NCBI RefSeq assembly: GCF_034120055.1
Contig: NZ_CP139368.1
Span: 1,984,001 to 2,048,000, forward strand
Direction of reading: 5' to 3'
Source of the DNA: Microbacterium rhizosphaerae
Lineage (GTDB): Bacteria; Actinomycetota; Actinomycetes; Actinomycetales; Microbacteriaceae
Length of the DNA: 64,000 nucleotides
The notes below the pieces were generated by a model. That model ran no database searches. It was not told the DNA's origin and saw nothing but the letters and a program-made list of their open reading frames with translations. How positions within the stretch are numbered: position 1 is the stretch's first letter; every line of letters begins with the position of its first letter. The position numbers and the translations under genes are program-made. Shown here one piece after another: positions 1 to 8,216 of this stretch.

Positions 1-738
1 GAAGCGGACTTGGCCAAGCGCCGATCACCGGAGCAGATCGCCGGTCGCCTGCGCCGAGAGTTCCCCGATGACCCGGAGATGCGCGTGAGCACGGAGACGA
101 TCTACCAATCGCTCTACGTGCAGTCCCGCGGCGCCCTGAAGCAGGAACTGACCCGGTATCTGCGCAGCGGGCGCGCACTGCGCCACCCCAGCCGGAAGGT
201 GGGGCAGCGTAAGAACCGGATCCCGAACATGGTCAACATCTCGCAGCGCCCGCCGGAGGCCAGCGACCGGGCCGTTCCGGGGAGTTGGGAGGGGGATCTG
301 ATCATCGGCGCCGGGAACCTGTCCGCGATCGGCACCCTGGTGGAACGGCACTCGAACTTCACGATGCTCGTCCCGCTTCCTGAGGGCTACAAACCCGATC
401 AGGTCGCTCCGGCGCTGACCCGGAAGATCCAGCAGCTCCCGTTGCAGCTGCGCGGCACGTTGACCTGGGACCAAGGACCGGAGATGCGCGACTGGGAGCA
501 GGTCCGCATCGACACCGGCATCGAGGTCTTCTTCTGCGACCCGCACTCGCCCTGGCAGCGCGGCATCAACGAGAACACCAACGGGCTGCTTCGGCAGTAC
601 TTTCCGAAGGGCACCCGCCTCGACGGGTTCACCGAGGGCGAGCTGGACGCCGTCGCCTACCAACTCAACGACCGACCCCGCAAACGTCTCGACTACCAGA
701 CCCCGAATGAGATCATCAGATCCGTCCTGTTGCGATGA
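1..738 (+). CDS. IS30-family transposase, 5' end outside window
   Basis: This is the catalytic C-terminal part of an IS30-type DDE transposase, which cuts and joins insertion-sequence ends. The reading frame is open from base 1, so the N-terminal helix-turn-helix part lies upstream of the window. Counting from the TTG at 10, the catalytic residues are D96 (in WEGDLIIG), D154 (in TWDQGPEM) and E188 (in GINENTNGLLRQYFPKG). The 33-residue gap between the second D and the E is the IS30 hallmark. The C-terminal NDRPRKRLDYQTPNE is also typical of the family. It ends normally with TGA. I could not identify a terminal inverted repeat with confidence in the 100 bases after the stop. It marks the left side of an accessory region. 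Confidence 0.93.
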   Translation, partial: EADLAKRRSPEQIAGRLRREFPDDPEMRVSTETIYQSLYVQSRGALKQELTRYLRSGRALRHPSRKVGQRKNRIPNMVNISQRPPEASDRAVPGSWEGDLIIGAGNLSAIGTLVERHSNFTMLVPLPEGYKPDQVAPALTRKIQQLPLQLRGTLTWDQGPEMRDWEQVRIDTGIEVFFCDPHSPWQRGINENTNGLLRQYFPKGTRLDGFTEGELDAVAYQLNDRPRKRLDYQTPNEIIRSVLLR

Positions 739-853
739 CCGCCTGAATCCGCCGGTCCTCCAACGAGCGGAATCTAACCCACGACGAGCGGGCGGCGACC
801 AGGGCCGTCGCGCTTCAAAGAGGATCCCTAATACGAGAGTAGAACGTTGGTTT

Positions 854-1051
854 TCAGACTGCTGGAGTGACGGTGACGTTGTAGCCGAGGTCGCGGAGTT
901 GTCGAATGGCCTTGTTCTTGACCCTGCCGGGGTCGCTGCGGACGTAGAAGTCGGCGCCGAAGTCGGTGTGTCCCTCACCGTTTCGGAGCATGTGCCAGAC
1001 GGCGACGAGGAGGGTGTGCTCGATCGCGACGACCGCTTTGAGTGGGCCGCA
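854..1051 (-). pseudogene. C-terminal remnant of IS110-family transposase
   Basis: The minus strand reads 65 codons plus TGA that look like the last part of an IS110/IS116/IS902-type transposase: KAVVAIEHTLLVAVWHML, then a GEGHTDFGADFY stretch, and an ending LRDLGYNVTVTPAV. In the family this segment closes the transposase_20 domain. A stop codon lies in frame just upstream (about 1058-1060) and no matching upstream sequence follows, so the gene is truncated and inactive. It sits 115 bases after the IS30 gene, on the opposite strand, and adds to the evidence that this stretch is a mobile-element graveyard. The family call is by eye. Confidence 0.7.
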
Positions 1052-1377
1052 GCGAGATCACGCGTGAGACATGGTCGAACGGACGTCGGGCCACCTCTCA
1101 GGTGCGCGCGGTACTGTGGTCGAGATAGGCGAACTTCTCATTCGTCTCGCCCCGGCTGTGTGGTAACGGTCGGGGCTTCTTCTTTGTGTGGATGCGTCTA
1201 GGCGTCCGCGCAACCTCATGGCACCGTCGCGCGACGCGGCCTGTCTTGCCCGAAGAGCGCCCCTTTGCGGGGGTGCCTGGTGTGCAGCGGTCGGCAGGAG
1301 CCGTTGGCGGTCGGCGTTCTCGTGCCAGTCCATTGCGAGGCGTGCGCAACTTACGGATGTATGCCGGCCCTGCTGCG
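1052..1377. other. Gene-free stretch with a terminator-like hairpin
   Basis: No convincing gene is visible here. A hairpin with a T-rich tail sits at 1149-1185 (listed separately). On the plus strand, about 1247-1390 reads as a short cysteine-rich stretch (CLVC ... CEAC ... YGC) that could be a degraded zinc-ribbon fragment, but it has no credible start or ribosome binding site. Confidence 0.5.
1149..1185 (+). terminator. Rho-independent terminator candidate
   Basis: A 6-bp stem (GCCCCG at 1149-1154 pairing with CGGGGC at 1171-1176) is followed directly by TTCTTCTTT. The loop is 16 bases, which is long, so stability is uncertain. It would terminate plus-strand transcripts reading out of the truncated transposon region. 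Confidence 0.4.
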
Positions 1378-1777
1378 TCATGAGTGCTGCCGCCGGATCT
1401 CCCGTCCCGGCATGGGTTCCGCCAGTGTGATTCGCGCGTCGGGCGCGCCGAACGGGTCCGCGAAGTACTGCGTCTCGTGAGAGACCCGTCCGTCGGCGAA
1501 CTCCATGATCGACACCGAGAAGCTCGGTGCTCCGTCATAGCTGATGATGCATTCGCTCACCCACAGCGACCCCTCGCCCTGGATGCGCAGGACAGTGAAG
1601 TGGCGCTCGGCCATGGCCGCCACGCTGTGCCGCGATCGTCGTGCGCCCATGGAAGCGCTCACCGGACTGCGGATAGTCGAGCACTGCATCGTCGGCGTAG
1701 ATCGCGTGTTCGGTCGTGACGTCGCCGACGTCCGATGCGTGCCAGTGTTCTTGGATAGCTTGCCTGATCGAGTTCAT
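1378..1777 (-). pseudogene. NTF2-like / SnoaL-like protein, frameshifted
   Basis: On the minus strand an ATG at 1777, preceded by a GGGAGAG ribosome binding site, opens a small NTF2-like (SnoaL-type) protein: MNSIRQAIQEHW, then AIYADDAVLDYPQSGERFHG, which is the usual first half of the fold. At about 1612-1625 the frame is lost. The second half (AERHFTVLRIQGEG, then FADGRVSHETQYFADPF) continues in another frame to the TGA at 1378. Removing one G from the GCGGCC-like run there rejoins the halves, so a single-base insertion or a sequencing error explains it. The family is a cone-shaped alpha+beta barrel used by diverse small-molecule isomerases, cyclases and orphan proteins; no specific substrate can be inferred. 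Confidence 0.75.
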
Positions 1778-2134
1778 CGCGTTGTTCTCTCCCGATGAAA
1801 GCCGTCGCGTCCGGGGGCCAGGGTACGCCCGCAGAGCTGCTCGTGGCGGTGACGATCGGGAACACTCCGCCATCAGGGATTGAGCACGTCGATAGGCCGG
1901 TCGCGGGCCGTGCAGTGCAGTGAGCGGTACTTCTCAGGGCACTTGTACGGACAGCGCATGTCGTGCGTGGCGGCGGCCGCGGCCCAATCACCTCGATGGG
2001 TGGTTGACGATGTATCGCATCTGGCACGCGAACTCTCTTCTCTTGCGGAGCCCTTGTCCGCACGGCGGGCCGCAGACGGGCGAGACAACGGCACGGATCA
2101 ATTGTTTCTGCGGTCTTGACGAAGGAGCAACGCC
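1778..2134. other. Gene-free stretch
   Basis: I see no supported gene between the NTF2-like pseudogene and the peptidoglycan-binding gene. Short open frames on both strands have no recognisable domain. The last part carries the GAAGGAG ribosome binding site (2121-2127) of the next gene. Confidence 0.5.
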
Positions 2135-2635
2135 ATGTCCACACCACCCACGATCTCGGAAGGCTCCACCGGCGCCAACGTGCGTTGGGCGCAGTACCTA
2201 CTCGTGCGGCGCACGCTCAGCTACAACCAGATCGACGGCAACTTCGGGCCGGTCACGAAGACCGCGGTCGAGGAGTTCCAGGGGTACAGCGGCCTGACGG
2301 TCGACGGCATCGTCGGACCGCTGACCTGGGCGGCCCTCGGTGGAGACGGACCCGAACCCCCCACCCTGCAGCAGGGCTCGGTGGGCACCGTGGTCGGCCG
2401 GTTGCAGACCGCACTGAACGAGGGGCGGGGTGGCTTTGCCCCAGCCAGCAACCCGGTACTCGTCGTCGATGACCACTTCGGGCCAATCACCGCTCAAGCC
2501 GTGCGCGGTGCGCAGACGTCGGGCGGGATCACGGCCGACGGCATCGTCGGGCTGCAGACCTGGGCGCTGCCTGTCCATGCGGCAGGTCAAGTGCTCGCCG
2601 ATCTGTGCGGCGTCCCCGGACCGGGCGGATCGTGA
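2135..2635 (+). CDS. Tandem peptidoglycan-binding-domain protein
   Basis: The 166-aa product consists almost wholly of two PG_binding_1-type repeats, short three-helix modules that bind the peptidoglycan stem. Repeat 1 (about residues 10-68) has the classic LSYNQIDGNFGPVTKTAVEEF core followed by VDGIVGPLTWAAL. Repeat 2 (about 80-150) keeps VDDHFGPITAQAV and ADGIVGLQTWALP. The ATG at 2135 is chosen because GAAGGAG lies 8 bases upstream. There is no signal peptide, transmembrane segment or catalytic domain, which is odd for a wall-binding protein: it may be a detached part of a lysin or be exported by another route. The flanks are non-coding, so it stands alone within the accessory region. Confidence 0.85.
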   Translation: MSTPPTISEGSTGANVRWAQYLLVRRTLSYNQIDGNFGPVTKTAVEEFQGYSGLTVDGIVGPLTWAALGGDGPEPPTLQQGSVGTVVGRLQTALNEGRGGFAPASNPVLVVDDHFGPITAQAVRGAQTSGGITADGIVGLQTWALPVHAAGQVLADLCGVPGPGGS

Positions 2636-3055
2636 CAGGGAGCCGTCGAGAGAGGTCAACTGGGCTCACCGAGAAAGTTCGCAACCGATAGCGGCAGCAC
2701 GCTGCAGCTCCTCACGTCGAGGTCGGGGAGGCTGGGGCATGACCAATCGTTCCGGGAATCCGAGGCATGACCAAGGTATCCAGGAAACCTGGGCGGGCTC
2801 CGTCACCTCCGGACGAACAGCGAACCAGACACTGCAGTAGCGGGTCGTCGACCGTGCACTGGACCGGGCGCGCGGCTCATCCTGATTGTCACCAAGCTGC
2901 AACCACACATTCCCTCTCGGCCGGCCACGTGAGCGCCGCGCGACTACTCCGGTGCGATGCGAACTCCCGAGGAGAGCTAGCCTCCTGCCCTGTGGATGTG
3001 CAGCACGTTATGTTGTCACCGTGCACCGGAATGGGTACTTTCCACAGGAGGGCTT
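2636..3055. other. Gene-free leader of the three-gene cassette
   Basis: No gene is supported in these 420 bases. An 11-base direct repeat, GGCATGACCAA, occurs at 2736-2746 and 2764-2774. A possible -10 box, TATGTT, lies at 3009-3014, about 40 bases before the proposed start of the cassette. The GGAGGG at 3047-3052 is the ribosome binding site of the first cassette gene. Confidence 0.45.
3009..3014 (+). promoter_or_regulatory. Putative -10 box of the 3056-8080 cassette
   Basis: TATGTT fits the actinobacterial TANNNT -10 pattern and lies upstream of the first of three overlapping genes. No good -35 hexamer is evident, so this is a weak call. Confidence 0.3.
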
Positions 3056-3637
3056 GTGTACGAGGACGTTCGTTGGGCCGCTCGACTAGCGGACGTGGCC
3101 GAGGTCGGCTTCGCCGGAAGCCCGGGAATCGACCGATCCAAGCTGAAGTACCACGCCCTGCGACCCAGTACGCAGTACCGCTCGCTCTGGTGGGAGACGC
3201 CGGACGGGGCGACAACCCAGGCTCCAGCCGCCGCCCATCGCGCTGAGCGTGACGTAAGCCCCGCGACTCTCATCCGAAGAACATGGGAGTCGCTCGAACT
3301 CCCGGGCACAGCCGCCGACTGGCATTTCACGCTGCTGGACGCGACCAGTCAGCTCTGGCGGTTGCGCACCCGCCAGCCCGAGCACTTGGCGATATGCGAG
3401 CAGTTCTGCCGAATCGATATCAACTTGGTCCGGGTCCGCCCTGAGCCTTTCTGGCTCGGCGACTCCGCCGCTAAGGGATTCGTAAGTATTCCGACGTTCG
3501 ACATCCTGATCAAGATTCTTCGCGCCGTCGACGAACTGGATGAGGCCCTTGATTACGCGCGACTCGGTGTCCCGTTCGGACAGGGAACCGAACGGGAAGT
3601 CGAGGAGCTTGAAGTCGCGCTCGGGGCAGGCGTGTGA
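3056..3637 (+). CDS. Cassette protein A, unknown family (193 aa)
   Basis: I do not recognise this protein. The GTG at 3056 is chosen because GGAGGG ends three bases upstream; an in-frame ATG at 2996 would add 20 residues but lacks a ribosome binding site. The product is soluble, with no signal peptide or membrane segment. It is rich in W/R motifs in its first 65 residues (for example YRSLWWETPDG), followed by regions that look helical (ATLIRRTWESLELPG near residue 75, FDILIKILRAVDELDEALD near residue 155). No catalytic motif is apparent. Its stop overlaps the start of the nuclease-helicase gene by four bases (GTGA), which implies translational coupling, so it most likely acts with that enzyme as a subunit, specificity factor or regulator. 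Confidence 0.75.
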   Translation: MYEDVRWAARLADVAEVGFAGSPGIDRSKLKYHALRPSTQYRSLWWETPDGATTQAPAAAHRAERDVSPATLIRRTWESLELPGTAADWHFTLLDATSQLWRLRTRQPEHLAICEQFCRIDINLVRVRPEPFWLGDSAAKGFVSIPTFDILIKILRAVDELDEALDYARLGVPFGQGTEREVEELEVALGAGV

Positions 3638-5727
3638 ATCTCCCATTCGATGAGCTCCTGCCTGCTGACAGCTTCCTCGAGGCTGCGTTCCTGCGCTGGG
3701 TGTTGACGCCCGTCTGCTTACCGAGCGTGGTTCCCCTGGTCCGTCCGCAACACAGGGTCAGCACCGGTGAGCACGACTACCGCGTCGACTACGCACTCAC
3801 GGGCCGGGACCTCATCGCGATCGAACTGGACGGCTACGCTTTTCACTCCGATCGCGGCGCATTCACGTACGATCGGCTCCGCCAAAACGACCTGACGACC
3901 GTTGGTGCGCGCGTGTTGCGCTTCTCTTACGACGCAATCCGGACTCGTACCGCCTACTGTGCCGAGCAGACAGCCGCGCTACTGCGGACCGACCCTGTCC
4001 TCGCCCTGCACGTGCGAAGCTCTATCCACGCCGTTCCGGCCGAGATGCCCGCAGATCCCGCATACGCGCTCGCGCGGGCCAAGCCCTCAACGCCCGACGA
4101 ACTTCCACTGAACGCGAGCTCCTTCGACCGAGTCCGAACCCGACTTGACCGACGTGTGCTGAGAACCTGCCAGCAGGAAGCGCTTGCCGCGCTCAGTTCG
4201 TACTATGCACCCGGCGGACAGAACGCTGCGTGCGTGATGAGCGTCGGCGCTGGCAAGACAGCGCTGGGTGTCGCCGCCACCCTCGCATTCACACGTCACC
4301 GCGCCCTGATCGTCACCCCCGGCACCGTCATCCGCGGCACGTTCGACGCCGCACTGGCTGCCACCAAGTCCCGCAGCGTCCTCTATAACTTGCCGTCCGG
4401 CCCCCTCCTGCCCGGCGCGAAGGCCCCGAACGTACTCGTTCTCGACAGCAACGACGGTGCGATCTCGAACGTCGCTCGCGAGCAGCTGCTCGCCGCCGAT
4501 GTGATCGTGACAAACTTCCACGCGCTCGGAGAGGCAGGTGATGACAACCGGATTCTCGGCAAACTGCACCGCGACGAGATCGATTTCGTCGTCATCGACG
4601 AGGCCCATATCGCCGCAGCCGATTCCTATCAGCGCCTCTTCCGACACTTCTCCGGTGCGCGGACACTGCTTATGAGCGCATGCTTCCAGCGCTTGGACGG
4701 TAAGCCGATCGACGCCGACGTCGTCTACCGTTACCGGCTCATCGATTCAATCCTTGACGGGACGGCGAAGAACCTTCGGGTCCACCGATTCGCGCCGGAC
4801 ACCGAGATGACCGAATACCAGGTCACGCACCCCGATGGTTCAAGGGAGATCATCGTCGGCCGCGAAGCGTTGCTCGATATCCTCCGCCATGAGAACCGGA
4901 TCGCGAGTATCACCGCGGTCAGCCCCGAACCGATTAGGCGAGTCTTGACCGTCACCAAGCGCTGCCTCGAGCACGCCCGGCCGTTATACCACCCGATCCG
5001 GCCGCGCGTCCTAATCGCTGCAGTCGGCCAGGCGCACGCACAGCAGGTCGCGACTATCGCCCGGCAAGTCGGACTCCGTGCCGAAGTCCTGCACCACTCA
5101 ATGTCCCCCGCGACGGTATCTCACGTCCGCGAACGGTTCGAGTCCGAAGGTGGCGATCTCGACACGATGGTGCAGTTGCGGATGCTCGGGCAGGGCTACG
5201 ACTTTCCCCCGATCAGCATCGTCGTCCCCCTTCGTCCCTACGGCTCGTTCGCAGAGTTCTACCAGTTCATCGGCCGCGGCATCCGCGTCTTGCAGAACGC
5301 CTCCTTGGCAGGTCGCATCGCCCCGGAACAACAAATCCTCGACCTCGTCCTACACACCGAGCTTGGCCTCGACGAGCACCTGGCGACCGTGCTCGCCGAG
5401 AACGATATGGACCCGGCCAGCATCCAGGTCGTCGAGGAGACCCTCGCGGAGCACACAGGACTCGATACCATCGCATCCGACGACATCGACCCCACCGAGA
5501 GTCCTGACGGGTCCGATATGACCGCAGGGTGGTTGGAGGCCTTCGTCCTCGTCGAGCGTGGCGTCGCCACAGACGAGATCACCTACGCCGACGAGCACCT
5601 CGCGGCTCGCCGCGAGGAGCGTGAACTCGAAGCAATCGCGCTCCGCTACGCCGACTACGTCGCCCAAACCGAGAACCCCGTCCCATTCGACGTGTTCGTC
5701 GACGTAATCAGGAGAAGCCGTGGCTGA
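3634..5727 (+). CDS. DUF559/Vsr-like nuclease fused to SF2 helicase (cassette B)
   Basis: The 697-aa protein has two recognisable parts. Residues about 40-118 match the DUF559/Vsr-like PD-(D/E)XK layout: D52 in RVDYAL, E64 and D66 in IAIELDGYAFH, and a closing GARVLRFSYDAIR strand and helix. Residues about 175-570 form a superfamily-2 helicase: Walker A VGAGKT (K208), DEAH box in VVIDEAHIAA (322-325), motif III SAC (348-350) in place of the usual SAT, motif V-like MLGQGYDFPP (517-526) and motif VI QFIGRGIRV (544-552). The last ~120 residues are acidic and unassigned. Nuclease plus translocase resembles restriction and anti-phage effectors. GTG at 3634 overlaps the previous stop, and the 3' end overlaps the next gene by 8 bases. 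The domain calls are strong; the biological role is inferred. Confidence 0.88.
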   Translation: MNLPFDELLPADSFLEAAFLRWVLTPVCLPSVVPLVRPQHRVSTGEHDYRVDYALTGRDLIAIELDGYAFHSDRGAFTYDRLRQNDLTTVGARVLRFSYDAIRTRTAYCAEQTAALLRTDPVLALHVRSSIHAVPAEMPADPAYALARAKPSTPDELPLNASSFDRVRTRLDRRVLRTCQQEALAALSSYYAPGGQNAACVMSVGAGKTALGVAATLAFTRHRALIVTPGTVIRGTFDAALAATKSRSVLYNLPSGPLLPGAKAPNVLVLDSNDGAISNVAREQLLAADVIVTNFHALGEAGDDNRILGKLHRDEIDFVVIDEAHIAAADSYQRLFRHFSGARTLLMSACFQRLDGKPIDADVVYRYRLIDSILDGTAKNLRVHRFAPDTEMTEYQVTHPDGSREIIVGREALLDILRHENRIASITAVSPEPIRRVLTVTKRCLEHARPLYHPIRPRVLIAAVGQAHAQQVATIARQVGLRAEVLHHSMSPATVSHVRERFESEGGDLDTMVQLRMLGQGYDFPPISIVVPLRPYGSFAEFYQFIGRGIRVLQNASLAGRIAPEQQILDLVLHTELGLDEHLATVLAENDMDPASIQVVEETLAEHTGLDTIASDDIDPTESPDGSDMTAGWLEAFVLVERGVATDEITYADEHLAARREERELEAIALRYADYVAQTENPVPFDVFVDVIRRSRG

Positions 5728-8080
5728 AACACTCGGTCGGCAGCTGCGCAGCGCCGACGGACCCATCCAATGGCTCGCCCTTGAACATGCTGCCGCCACC
5801 AACATCTTCGACCCAATCGAGCAGACCCTCCTCGCCGTCATCACCGACATCCTGGCGGGCCGAGAAGCCCTCACCGTTACAGAACGGTCCAACCGAACGC
5901 AGACCCTGACGCTTGCCCGGAGCGACTCGGACCTCGTCCAGCAAATTTGGAGCGAAAGGGCGCAACGAGCGCGTGGGGCCTGGTGGCTTCAGGGCGCGCA
6001 GACGGACGTCTCCGTCAGTCTCATCGTGCCGCGTCTGATCAAGCTCGGCGACACCGCCCTCGCGTCGATCCCGACGCCGAGAGTGAAGGCCACCCCTGCG
6101 GATGGCGCTCTGATGTTCACAGCCGTCGTTCTCGAACCAGGGTTGCGGACGCTGCTTGCCCCGCTCCTGCTACGCACCCTCGCTGTGCCCGCTGATGTCG
6201 CCAAGCGACAGGCCGCCTGGTCCGAGCAGCTCAACGCGCTCGACCTCCTAGGGCTGGCAGACGGTCCTACCGGTGACGCAGCCCGGCGCATCGGACCGGG
6301 TGGCGACTGGCGGACGCTCGACCGGGCCGGCAGGCAGCAGCTGCGCCTGCAATACCTCGCGGCGCTCAGAACAGATGTCAGCCTCGACACCGTCCGACGG
6401 CTGAGAGCCGTAGGACTTGCCGGACTCGTTGACGCCGTATACGCCAAGGCGAAGAAGGCCACCGGGACAGACGATCTCGTGATACCGCTGGCGAGAACCG
6501 TCCTGACCAAGACCCACCAACCGGTACTGTCCGCGTGGTTCGGAGGCGACTGGCTCGCTCTGCTTCGCTACCTCGGCGAGAACGCGAATCCGAACGAGCA
6601 ACTCGTGACGCAACTGCCGGAGACGCCCCTGATCGTCCCCGCCCCGGACGCAGTAGACAAGGTTGCGGCCGACACCGGACTGACCGCTGACGTCGTCGAG
6701 GACATCCTGCGCTCCTACCAGGAGCCCAGCCCGGCTGAACGGCCAGCGGCGGACGCCCCCAGCAGTGCCACCTCCCGCCCGCCCGCGAGGACGGGCATCA
6801 GCGGTGTCCACGATCGCGTCTCGGTCCTCCATTCGCTCTTCGAGCGCCTCGGAGAGTTGCAGGCGCGCCAGGAGACTTCCGGACCATCCGCGGTTCATGC
6901 GCTCACGGACGAGTCCTACGTCCTCGGCGGCGACCTCGTCAACCGCATCAACGAGCTCTGGAGCGGGATCTGCCTCCCGCGATACCCGGAAAAGATCGTC
7001 ACCCGGCTGAGTCCACTTGACGGGGCGATCGAAGCCGCTGGTGTCGGCCTCACGTTCTGGCACGAGGTCTTTCTCACGTGCTGGTACACGTGCGCCGGCC
7101 CGTACGCCCGCGCCGAGATCAAAGACCTCGAGGCGTACTACGGTCGGTACTACCTGCCGGCGCTTGACGACATCGGCTTCGGCATCGATCGGAGCCTGTT
7201 CACCGACCTGGTCACCGCGTCGAAGAAGCTTGGCCGCCCCCAGCCGACCACTGACAACACCAGGACCACAGAGGTCGCGCCCGGAATTGCCGTCACGTTC
7301 TCGTCATCGTCAGGCTCAACGCGGACGGGCTTCAACTACCTGCGGGACGTCGTCGCCGCGCACCGCGCGGCCTGGATGAACCGGCACCTGGATGCCTACC
7401 TCGAGCAAGCCTGGCGTCGGCCAGTCCGGGACGTGGCTCACGAGTTCCAGCGCACCGTTGCCGCGAAGGGCAAGCCACCGACGCACAAACAGTTCGCCAG
7501 CGTCGGCGCCAAGGCCGCGACTGCATGGTTCGGAGGCAGCCTGGAAGGGCTGTACGGCGCCATCGGCGAACGCGCGCCCGCCCCCTCCGTACGGATAGAC
7601 GCGACGAATGGTCGAGCCACGCAGATCCGAGACCTCGTCTTCAGTCGACTCGGCGGCGACACGTTGCGAGCGCGCGCCGACGCCGGAGACATTGACGCAC
7701 GATACGAAGCTATCGATCTGCGGTATCTGACCCAGCGGAGCGAGAAGTGGATTCAACTACTCGAGACGCTGGGACAGCCGCCGACATCGAAGGACTTCGG
7801 TGCGGAAAGGACGACGTGGCGGCCGCTGACTGGAGAGCCTGAGCAGTGCTTCAATCAATTCTCCGCGGCGGTACAGGCCGCTCTCACTGAGAACGCACCG
7901 GGTATCGCGGCCGAACTCCCAAACACGGCAGCGCCTAGCCACACAACAATGCCCGAACCCGACGCGCCGCCCCGCCCAGAGGGTCCCCCCATGCCTCCGT
8001 CGTCGGGATACCCACCACCGCCGACAAATGCGGTACCCGAGAAGCAGGGCCTGTGGGCACGATTCCGTCGGCGCCCCTGA
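5720..8080 (+). CDS. Cassette protein C with internal repeats (786 aa)
   Basis: I do not recognise the whole protein. It starts at the GTG at 5720, preceded by AGGAGAAGCC, and overlaps the helicase gene by 8 bases. Two copies of an AWFGG motif occur, at residues 272-276 (AWFGGDWLALLRYLGE) and 602-606 (AWFGGSLEGLYGAIGE). The second is preceded by GKPPTHKQF at 584-592, and a related GQPPTSKDF lies at 685-693. The pattern 'GxPPTxxxF ... WFGG ... L ... IGE' resembles homing-endonuclease-associated helical repeats by eye. A Pro/Ala-rich linker spans about 335-358, a Trp/Tyr/Cys-rich central block about 400-500, and the C-terminus is a proline-rich tail ending in a basic FRRRP. There is no signal peptide or membrane span. 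It is probably a target-recognition or scaffold partner of the nuclease-helicase, but that is inference. Confidence 0.8.
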   Translation: MAETLGRQLRSADGPIQWLALEHAAATNIFDPIEQTLLAVITDILAGREALTVTERSNRTQTLTLARSDSDLVQQIWSERAQRARGAWWLQGAQTDVSVSLIVPRLIKLGDTALASIPTPRVKATPADGALMFTAVVLEPGLRTLLAPLLLRTLAVPADVAKRQAAWSEQLNALDLLGLADGPTGDAARRIGPGGDWRTLDRAGRQQLRLQYLAALRTDVSLDTVRRLRAVGLAGLVDAVYAKAKKATGTDDLVIPLARTVLTKTHQPVLSAWFGGDWLALLRYLGENANPNEQLVTQLPETPLIVPAPDAVDKVAADTGLTADVVEDILRSYQEPSPAERPAADAPSSATSRPPARTGISGVHDRVSVLHSLFERLGELQARQETSGPSAVHALTDESYVLGGDLVNRINELWSGICLPRYPEKIVTRLSPLDGAIEAAGVGLTFWHEVFLTCWYTCAGPYARAEIKDLEAYYGRYYLPALDDIGFGIDRSLFTDLVTASKKLGRPQPTTDNTRTTEVAPGIAVTFSSSSGSTRTGFNYLRDVVAAHRAAWMNRHLDAYLEQAWRRPVRDVAHEFQRTVAAKGKPPTHKQFASVGAKAATAWFGGSLEGLYGAIGERAPAPSVRIDATNGRATQIRDLVFSRLGGDTLRARADAGDIDARYEAIDLRYLTQRSEKWIQLLETLGQPPTSKDFGAERTTWRPLTGEPEQCFNQFSAAVQAALTENAPGIAAELPNTAAPSHTTMPEPDAPPRPEGPPMPPSSGYPPPPTNAVPEKQGLWARFRRRP

Positions 8081-8216
8081 TGTCAACTGCCGGTTCTTGA
8101 GCCCGGATGCCTAGTGGCCCGACATCGTGTCGCAAGCCGGTCCTCCAATGATGCGTGTCTGGATCCCGACCGGCTGAGCGCCGCGTCGGACCCCCGAACC
8201 CGGGGATGATCGAGTC

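Noticed and set aside
1265..1480. A short Cys-rich plus-strand open frame (CLVC ... CEAC)
   Set aside because: It begins with an unsupported TTG, overlaps the end of the NTF2-like gene on the other strand and matches no family I know. It could be a zinc-ribbon scrap but is not supported as a gene.
751..8148. A 13-base direct repeat, GCCGGTCCTCCAA, at 751-763 and 8136-8148, as ends of an element bracketing the cassette
   Set aside because: A 13-base match within a 10-kb stretch is near chance expectation, and the flanks are not symmetric or IS-like.
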